Source: Pseudomonas syringae (GTDB taxonomy: Bacteria > Pseudomonadota > Gammaproteobacteria > Pseudomonadales > Pseudomonadaceae). Taken from it: a DNA stretch of 38,415 nucleotides. The translations under genes were made by a program, and so were the position numbers. The notes beneath the pieces are model-generated. The model was not told where the DNA came from. It made no database searches and was given only the letters and a program-made list of their open reading frames with translations. Below are positions 32,989 to 38,415 of the stretch, piece by piece. Position 1 is the first letter of the stretch. Each line of letters begins with the position of its first letter. The DNA is taken from positions 1 through 38,415 of the forward strand of contig NZ_WKEQ01000048.1 of the NCBI RefSeq assembly GCF_021605415.1, read 5' to 3'.

Positions 32989-34359
32989 TCAGCCCCGCAG
33001 TGTCGCCTTGAGCAGAGGATCGTTCAGATAAGCCACATTCAGTCTGGTCCACGGATTGATCCGCGACTGCTCCGGCGAAAAGATGTGCCCCGGCGCGATC
33101 ATGAAGCCTTTGGGCAGCAGCTCGCGAGTCAGCTCACGGGCATCGCCGATGCGCGGGAATCTGGCCCACAGATAAAGACTTTGCTCGGGCCGACAGAACA
33201 CTTCGGCGCCGATGTCGTCGAGCATTTGCAGACCCTCGGCCGTGGCCTGCCTGAGGCGTTCCTGAAGGCGGATCGAATGCCGCAGGAAATGGCCTTCGAC
33301 GAGGATGGCGTCGACGGTGCGCTCGCACAGTTCAGATGAACTGGTGTGAAGCATCATTTTCAGATCGCCCAGTTCATCAATGACGTCTTTGCTGCCGGCG
33401 ATGAACCCCACGCGCAGGGCCGCTGACACCGATTTTGAAAAGCTGCCGACGTACAGCGAATGCTTCAACTGGTCGAGTGCCGACACTTTGAGCGCGGTCG
33501 CCGGTTTGAAGTCTGCCAGCGCATCATCGTCCACCAGAATGAAGTTGTGTTCCTCGGCCAATTGCACAAGCCGATGCGCCTTGCCGGGCGAAATGTCGGA
33601 GCCGGTCGGGTTGTGGCCGACCGACTGGATGAAAAACAGTTTGGGTTTGTGCGTGCGCAGATGCTGCTCCAGCACCTGCAAATCAGGCCCGTCCGGCAAG
33701 CGAGGGACGGGCAACATGTTCGCGCCTTGCAACTGCAATTTGCCGAACAACGGGTAGTAACCCGGGTCTTCCACCAATACGCAATCGCCGGGGGCAAGGA
33801 ACCGTCGAATGATCAGATCGAGTGCGTGATTGGCGCCGTGGGTAGTGACGATTTGCCGAGGGCTGACGGTAATCGCATAGGCAGCGAGTTTCTGCGTCAG
33901 ATGCTGGCGCAGCCCGGCATTACCGAGTCGATTGCCGTATCGGAACAGGGTGGTGACGCCGGTTCGCATGATCTGCCGGGTGAACTTGTCCAGGCGCATG
34001 TCCATCAGCCATTCCACCGGTGGGAACCCTTCGCCGAGCGGCGAATGGCCCGGCTCGCGGACGAATTGCTGGCGCATCAGCCAGATGGTGTCCATCGCCC
34101 GGGCATACGGCGGCGGTTCCTCAGGCTCCTGATGGTCAGGCGCGCCTTGTTTGACGAAAAAACCCTGTCCATGGCGCGCCTCGACCAAGCCCTGCGAGGC
34201 CAGTGCCTCGTACGCCGTGATCACGGTGTTTTTGGAGTGGCCCAGCAGGCGCATGCATTCGCGCAGCGAGGGCAGTCGATCCCCCGCGCGATAGGTGCCA
34301 TCGACGATCTGATCCGTGAGTGAAACCGCCAGTTGCTGGGCTAATGTCATCCGGGCCAT
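32989..34359 (-). CDS. MocR-type (GntR-HTH plus PLP aminotransferase fold) regulator
   Basis: The 456-residue protein joins a GntR winged helix (about 1-70: DQIVDGTYRAGDRLPSLRECMRLLGHSKNTVITAYEAL) to a fold-type I aminotransferase domain. Lys309 in LYVGSFSKSVSAALR would bind pyridoxal phosphate; other PLP-site features are GHNPTG and LVDDDALADF. MocR regulators usually control divergent catabolic genes. The ATG at 34359 has AGGA upstream; an ATG three codons on is also possible. It is divergent from mvaA across 132 bases that carry four GGTAC-type boxes, so it very likely regulates the mevalonate operon. Confidence 0.9.
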   Translation of the reverse strand: MARMTLAQQLAVSLTDQIVDGTYRAGDRLPSLRECMRLLGHSKNTVITAYEALASQGLVEARHGQGFFVKQGAPDHQEPEEPPPYARAMDTIWLMRQQFVREPGHSPLGEGFPPVEWLMDMRLDKFTRQIMRTGVTTLFRYGNRLGNAGLRQHLTQKLAAYAITVSPRQIVTTHGANHALDLIIRRFLAPGDCVLVEDPGYYPLFGKLQLQGANMLPVPRLPDGPDLQVLEQHLRTHKPKLFFIQSVGHNPTGSDISPGKAHRLVQLAEEHNFILVDDDALADFKPATALKVSALDQLKHSLYVGSFSKSVSAALRVGFIAGSKDVIDELGDLKMMLHTSSSELCERTVDAILVEGHFLRHSIRLQERLRQATAEGLQMLDDIGAEVFCRPEQSLYLWARFPRIGDARELTRELLPKGFMIAPGHIFSPEQSRINPWTRLNVAYLNDPLLKATLRG

Positions 34360-34389
34360 GGGGCGAAATCCTGTGAAATGAGCCGCAAG

Positions 34390-34440
34390 GGTACAGCTTG
34401 GGTACTGTCTGTCCAAACTGTACCTTCTCTGCCGGTACAG
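34390..34440. promoter_or_regulatory. Four GGTAC(A/T)G boxes, probable MocR operator
   Basis: GGTACAG at 34390, GGTACTG at 34401, the inverted CTGTACC at 34418 and GGTACAG at 34434 lie in the divergent space. The three direct copies are 11 and 33 bases apart, multiples of the helix repeat, so they face one side of the DNA. MocR-type proteins bind pairs of direct repeats plus an inverted site, which fits. No other binding site of this kind was noticed. Confidence 0.72.
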
Positions 34441-34491
34441 AGCGCAATAGTGTTGTCGCAACCAAAACAATAACCGCGACAGGACTTTCAG

Positions 34492-35778
34492 ATGAGCCTC
34501 GACTCTCGCCTTGCCAACTTTCGTAGCCTGACCCCCGCTGAACGCTTGGGGCATTTGCAGGAGTTGCTGCAACTCCCGGCCGCCGACATAGACCTGCTGA
34601 AGAACGATGGCGCGCTGCCGCTTGAAATCGCCGATGGCATGATCGAAAACGTGATCGGCAAATTCGAACTGCCATACGCCGTCGCCAGCAACTTCCAGAT
34701 CAATGGCCGCGATGTCATCGTCCCACTGGTTGTCGAGGAGCCCTCGGTGGTGGCCGCCGCGTCGTTCATGGCCAAACTGGCCCGCTCAGCCGGCGGTTTT
34801 CTGACCTCCAGTTCCCTGCCGCTGATGCGCGCCCAAGTGCAAATCGTCGAGATTGAAGATCCCTTCAACGCTCGCCTGAGCCTGTTGCGCCGCAAAGACG
34901 AAATCATTGAGTTGGCCAATCGCAAAGACCAGTTGTTGAACAAACTGGGCGGCGGTTGCCGGGATATCGAAGTCCACACCTTCGCGCAAAGTCCAAGAGG
35001 CCCGATGCTGGTGGCGCACCTGATCGTCGACGTGCGTGATGCCATGGGCGCGAACACGGTCAACACGATGGCTGAGGCCGTTGCGCCATTGATGGAGGAA
35101 ATCACTGGCGGCAAGGTTCGGCTGCGCATTCTCTCCAATCTCGCTGACCTGCGGCTGGCCCGTGCGCAGATTCGCATCGCCCCTGAATTGCTCACGACCG
35201 ATGCCTATAAGGGCGAAGACGTGATCGAAGGCATCCTCGACGCCTACAACTTTGCCGTCGTTGATCCTTACCGCGCCGCCACGCACAACAAAGGCATCAT
35301 GAATGGCATCGATCCCTTGATCGTCGCCACGGGGAATGACTGGCGTGCCGTTGAAGCGGGCGCACATGCTTATGCCTGTCGCAATGGCCATTACGGTTCG
35401 CTGACTACCTGGGAAAAGGACAGCAAGGGTCATCTCGTCGGCACCCTCGAAATGCCGATGCCGGTCGGACTGGTCGGCGGTGCCACCAAAACCCACCCAC
35501 TGGCGCAACTGTCCCTGCGCATCCTCGGTGTGAAAACCGCTCAAGAACTGGCCGAAATCGCCGTCGCCGTTGGCTTGGCGCAAAACTTGGGCGCGTTGCG
35601 AGCGCTGTCGACCGAAGGTATCCAGCGTGGCCATATGGCGCTGCATGCACGAAATATCGCGCTGTCCGCCGGTGCGAAAGGTGAGGAGGTCAGTTGGCTG
35701 GTGAAGGAAATGGTCGAGGCGCGTGACGTTCGCGCGGATAAAGCGGCCGAGCTGCTCAAGCAAAAGCGAGCCGAGTGA
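34492..35778 (+). CDS. mvaA: Class II HMG-CoA reductase, catabolic (mevalonate to HMG-CoA)
   Basis: The 428-residue protein matches P. mevalonii HMG-CoA reductase in length and nearly throughout as I remember it. All four catalytic residues fall at the same numbers: Glu83 (VEEPS), Lys267 (ATHNK), Asp283 (TGNDW) and His381 (QRGHMALH). Asp146 in ANRKDQLL is the residue giving NAD(H) preference in that enzyme, which fits oxidation of mevalonate with NAD+ to HMG-CoA. It is the first gene of an operon and its stop overlaps mvaB (TGATG). The MocR gene is divergent from it. Confidence 0.97.
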   Translation: MSLDSRLANFRSLTPAERLGHLQELLQLPAADIDLLKNDGALPLEIADGMIENVIGKFELPYAVASNFQINGRDVIVPLVVEEPSVVAAASFMAKLARSAGGFLTSSSLPLMRAQVQIVEIEDPFNARLSLLRRKDEIIELANRKDQLLNKLGGGCRDIEVHTFAQSPRGPMLVAHLIVDVRDAMGANTVNTMAEAVAPLMEEITGGKVRLRILSNLADLRLARAQIRIAPELLTTDAYKGEDVIEGILDAYNFAVVDPYRAATHNKGIMNGIDPLIVATGNDWRAVEAGAHAYACRNGHYGSLTTWEKDSKGHLVGTLEMPMPVGLVGGATKTHPLAQLSLRILGVKTAQELAEIAVAVGLAQNLGALRALSTEGIQRGHMALHARNIALSAGAKGEEVSWLVKEMVEARDVRADKAAELLKQKRAE

Positions 35779-36698
35779 TGAGCGCCCATGATGACAATGT
35801 CGTCAGGCTGGTCGAGGTCGGCGCACGGGACGGCTTGCAGAACGAGACGCTGACCCTCGCACCGGCCATTCGGGTGGAACTGCTGAATAAACTCGCCGAT
35901 GCGGGTATGCGCAGTCTTGAGGCCGGAGCGTTTGTGTCGCCGCGCTGGGTGCCGCAGATGGCCGGTTCCGATGAGGTGTTGCGCGCCTTGGCGGATCGTC
36001 CTGAGGTGACCTGGACGGCACTGGTGCCCAATGTTCAAGGACTGCAAGCGGCGCTGGCGGCAGGGTGCCGGGAGGTGGCGGTGTTCGCCGCGGCTTCGGA
36101 AGCTTTCTCCCGCAAGAACATCAATTGTTCGATCGCCGAAAGCCTCCTGCGTTTTCAGGACGTCATGGCGCTCGCACGCGAGACGGGTGTCAGCGTGCGA
36201 GGCTACGTTTCTTGCGTCATGGGTTGCCCCTTCACCGGTTCTGTCGAACCCGAGGCAGTCGCTGAGGTGAGCGCCTCGCTCTTCGACATGGGCTGCTATG
36301 AAATCAGCCTCGGCGACACGATTGGCACGGGCACGCCCGCAGCAACCAAAGCCTTGATCGAAAGCTGTGGCAACGTCGTGCCTGTCAGTGCGTTGGCGGG
36401 GCATTTTCACAACACGTACGGCATGGCCATCGCTAACATTCACACCGCGCTGGAGATGGGCGTGCGGGTGTTTGACAGCTCCGTCGCGGGTCTCGGCGGC
36501 TGCCCTTATTCGCCGGGCGCGACCGGCAATGTCGCCACCGAAGATGTGCTCTATCTGCTCGACGGTTTGGGCTTCAAACACGGTGTAGACCTTGACGCCG
36601 TGATCGATGCCGGCGAATTCATCAACGCTCATTTGGGGCGCGAAACCGCTTCCAGCGTGGCGCGTGCGTTATTGGCAAAACGGCTTCGCGAACACTGA
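35778..36698 (+). CDS. mvaB: HMG-CoA lyase
   Basis: The 306-residue protein cleaves HMG-CoA to acetoacetate and acetyl-CoA, the second step of mevalonate breakdown. Visible features are VGARDGLQNE at 14-23 (Arg17, Asp18), FVSPRWVPQMAG, the metal-ligand segment GHFHNTYG and the loop SSVAGLGGCPYSPGATGNVATED with the catalytic cysteine. The ATG at 35778 shares its A with the mvaA stop codon, so translation is coupled; no separate strong ribosome site is seen. A 61-base gap follows before the small membrane protein gene. Confidence 0.96.
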   Translation: MSAHDDNVVRLVEVGARDGLQNETLTLAPAIRVELLNKLADAGMRSLEAGAFVSPRWVPQMAGSDEVLRALADRPEVTWTALVPNVQGLQAALAAGCREVAVFAAASEAFSRKNINCSIAESLLRFQDVMALARETGVSVRGYVSCVMGCPFTGSVEPEAVAEVSASLFDMGCYEISLGDTIGTGTPAATKALIESCGNVVPVSALAGHFHNTYGMAIANIHTALEMGVRVFDSSVAGLGGCPYSPGATGNVATEDVLYLLDGLGFKHGVDLDAVIDAGEFINAHLGRETASSVARALLAKRLREH

Positions 36699-36759
36699 TC
36701 CACCTGCATCTCCAGAGGTTCATAACAATAAAAGCTCGCAAGGGCAGTGGGAGAATTCC

Positions 36760-37224
36760 TTGAAATCCGATCTCTACGAAGTCTGGGGTGACACGGTCAA
36801 CGGCCGCCACCTGATCTATTCGATTGCCATTGGCGCCACGGTCAGCCTCGGCGCTTTTTTCGCGGCCGCGCAGGTGCTTTCCGGGTGGGTCGAGAATCCG
36901 CAGATGGCGCGGGCGTACGCGATGTTGGTGGGTATCGTCGGTTGCCTCGTCGGCGGGGCGATCAGCGCAAAACTGTTCAAACCCAAGCGCAATGTCATGG
37001 AGCACGAGGCCGATCCGGCCTGGCGAGACCGGGTTCTGGCAGAACTGCAAAGCGAGTTCGGCGACCTCGGCAAGTTGTCGGATCTGCCGCCGGAGACAAT
37101 TGCCGAGCTGAAGGAAATGGATCTCTATGATCTGTTCGCCGACTACGAAAAGAAGAACCCCGCGCAGATTGAAACGCGCACGGCAACGGCACCTTCAATC
37201 AGCGTTGAAGGGGGTCGCTCATGA
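36760..37224 (+). CDS. Small two-helix membrane protein of the mevalonate operon
   Basis: The 154-residue protein has two membrane segments (about 18-42 and 50-72) and a charged cytosolic C-terminal part (DPAWRDRVLAELQSEFGDLGKLSDLPPETIAELKEMDLYDLF). The start is TTG at 36760 with GGGAG six bases upstream; this is the only start with a ribosome site near the first helix. Its stop overlaps the permease start by four bases (ATGA). It does not look like a TctB subunit, which has four helices. I do not recognise a family; it is probably an accessory subunit of the permease. Confidence 0.78.
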   Translation: MKSDLYEVWGDTVNGRHLIYSIAIGATVSLGAFFAAAQVLSGWVENPQMARAYAMLVGIVGCLVGGAISAKLFKPKRNVMEHEADPAWRDRVLAELQSEFGDLGKLSDLPPETIAELKEMDLYDLFADYEKKNPAQIETRTATAPSISVEGGRS

Positions 37225-38415
37225 TCGGGCCGATAATGGAGCAAATCCTTTTCGCACTGGGTATGGGAATTCTCGGCGCGGTGATCTTCGCCGGTATCGG
37301 GCTCATCTCCGGCAGCGACGAAACCACGACCCTCGCGCCGCTGACCTTGCTGGTGGTGCTGCTGGGTGTACCCGCGCCGGGCGTATTGACGTTCTTCCTC
37401 GCCGGTGCGGTTGCCAAGCACATGACCCACGCCGTGCCGACGGCGCTGTTGGGCATCCCCGGCGACACCATGGCCACGCCGCTGATGCGTGAGGCCAACT
37501 TCCTGCGCAACCTTGGCGTACCGCACATCGCGTTGCGCAAAATGATTTCCGGAGCGGTCATCGCTGCGTTGATCGCGGTGCCGATGGCGGTGTTGTTTGC
37601 CGTGATGCTCGCGCCGTTTGGCGATGCCATCAAACATGCGGCGCCGTGGGTTTTTCTGTGTGCTGCGATTGCCATCGCCTGGTTTTCGAAAGGCGGGTTG
37701 GCGGCGGTGCTCGCGATGATTCCCTTTGTCATGATCATCGTCGGCTTGCAAAGCGTTACCGGACAATATGGCGTCAAACTCAGCGTCAGTTACTTTCTGG
37801 GCATCGCCATCGGGCCGCTGATTGCCGCGCTGTTTTCCATGCTTGCGCCCGCCGAACGAGCGACGATGAAACGCCAGGAAGTGCGCACGTTTTCACTGGC
37901 GCCGGACGTCAAAAGCTGGGGCGGTTTCTTCCCCAATCCGCTGAAGGTGATGGACAACAAGCAAACGGTCTGGACCGCCATCACGGCAAGCATTTCCAGC
38001 GCCACGTTTGTCTTCAGCCCGGTGGCAATGACCGTGATCATGGGCGAGTTGGTCGGCTCAAGGGTCAAGCATGTCTACCATCGACTGACCACGGTCATCA
38101 CGGCCCGAAACGGCGTCACCGAAGCGACCTATATCGCCGAAGCATTAATCCCGCTGATTGCCTTCGGTTTGCCGTTGAGCCCGGTGGCTGCGGGGCCTGC
38201 AGCGCCATTGTTCAACGCGCCGCCACGTTTCAGCGTCGATGCCGCCACCGGTCAGATCAACAACCTGCACACGCTGCTGAGCACGTGGGAATTCCTCGGT
38301 TACAGCATGTTGGCGGTCATCGTCGCCATTCTCATCGCCTATCCCTTCACGATGAATTACGCCCATCGCGCCGCATCGTTTGTCTCGCGCAAGATCAGCC
38401 ACGAAGCGGTGATAT
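37221..38415 (+). CDS. TctA-like permease, probable mevalonate transporter (partial, runs off the right edge)
   Basis: The frame is open to the last base, giving 398 residues. It has about ten hydrophobic segments and a MTHAVPTALLGIPGDTMATPLM stretch resembling the PxxxxGIPG region of TctA/DUF112 permeases of tripartite tricarboxylate transporters. The usual early TctA glycine motif is not seen, so the match is divergent. Overlap with the small membrane gene and position behind mvaAB suggest it takes up mevalonate. No periplasmic binding protein gene is visible before the edge. Confidence 0.65.
   Translation, partial: MIGPIMEQILFALGMGILGAVIFAGIGLISGSDETTTLAPLTLLVVLLGVPAPGVLTFFLAGAVAKHMTHAVPTALLGIPGDTMATPLMREANFLRNLGVPHIALRKMISGAVIAALIAVPMAVLFAVMLAPFGDAIKHAAPWVFLCAAIAIAWFSKGGLAAVLAMIPFVMIIVGLQSVTGQYGVKLSVSYFLGIAIGPLIAALFSMLAPAERATMKRQEVRTFSLAPDVKSWGGFFPNPLKVMDNKQTVWTAITASISSATFVFSPVAMTVIMGELVGSRVKHVYHRLTTVITARNGVTEATYIAEALIPLIAFGLPLSPVAAGPAAPLFNAPPRFSVDAATGQINNLHTLLSTWEFLGYSMLAVIVAILIAYPFTMNYAHRAASFVSRKISHEAVI

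Overview
The window looks like chromosomal DNA of a Pseudomonas from the fluorescens group. The evidence is high-GC coding with GGAG-type ribosome sites, REP palindromes of the kind typical of these genomes (441-511 and 10819-10951), a membrane PQQ glucose dehydrogenase next to an OprB porin, a pcaIJ pair and a mevalonate-degradation operon. I see no rRNA, tRNA, CRISPR array, insertion sequence or integrated phage. It reads as accessory catabolism and transport made of small operons, most with their own regulator.

Layout, left to right. 1-423: end of a membrane acyltransferase. 555-2952: succinate-semialdehyde dehydrogenase (sad) divergent from its LysR partner ptrR (E. coli yneI/yneJ arrangement). 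2946-5761: aldehyde dehydrogenase plus cysteine-hydrolase-like operon divergent from an HxlR regulator, with a perfect 7-1-7 palindrome between them. 5832-6311: VOC protein. 6384-12721: an NCS1 permease, a LysR regulator and a four-gene operon (flavin monooxygenase, RidA-like protein, DUF1028, ArgE-like deacylase), which probably form one uptake-and-degradation system for an unidentified nitrogen compound. 13025-15874: periplasmic protein, hemerythrin, AraC regulator and cupin. 15980-17322: pcaJ and pcaI. 17818-19944: TonB-dependent siderophore receptor behind a weak Fur-like site. 20041-24589: amino-acid/amine ABC transporter, FAD amine oxidase and Lrp regulator as one operon. 25189-28987: gcd and oprB, separated by a strong terminator. 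29079-29711: ycaC. 29960-31922: three overlapping genes for membrane-associated proteins, probably stress related. 32257-32674: a 24-residue membrane peptide and a 109-residue hypothetical protein. 32989-38415: MocR regulator divergent from mvaA, mvaB, a small two-helix membrane protein and a TctA-like permease that runs off the right edge.

The two most interesting units are the mevalonate cluster and the RidA/monooxygenase cluster. In the mevalonate cluster all catalytic residues of the P. mevalonii reductase are conserved, it is paired with a candidate uptake system, and four GGTAC-type boxes lie in the control region. In the RidA/monooxygenase cluster the RidA-like protein lacks the usual catalytic arginine, and a similar AT-rich element lies about 90-105 bp upstream of both the permease and the monooxygenase start codons.

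All functional calls come from reading the sequence and from remembered family features. No database search was run.
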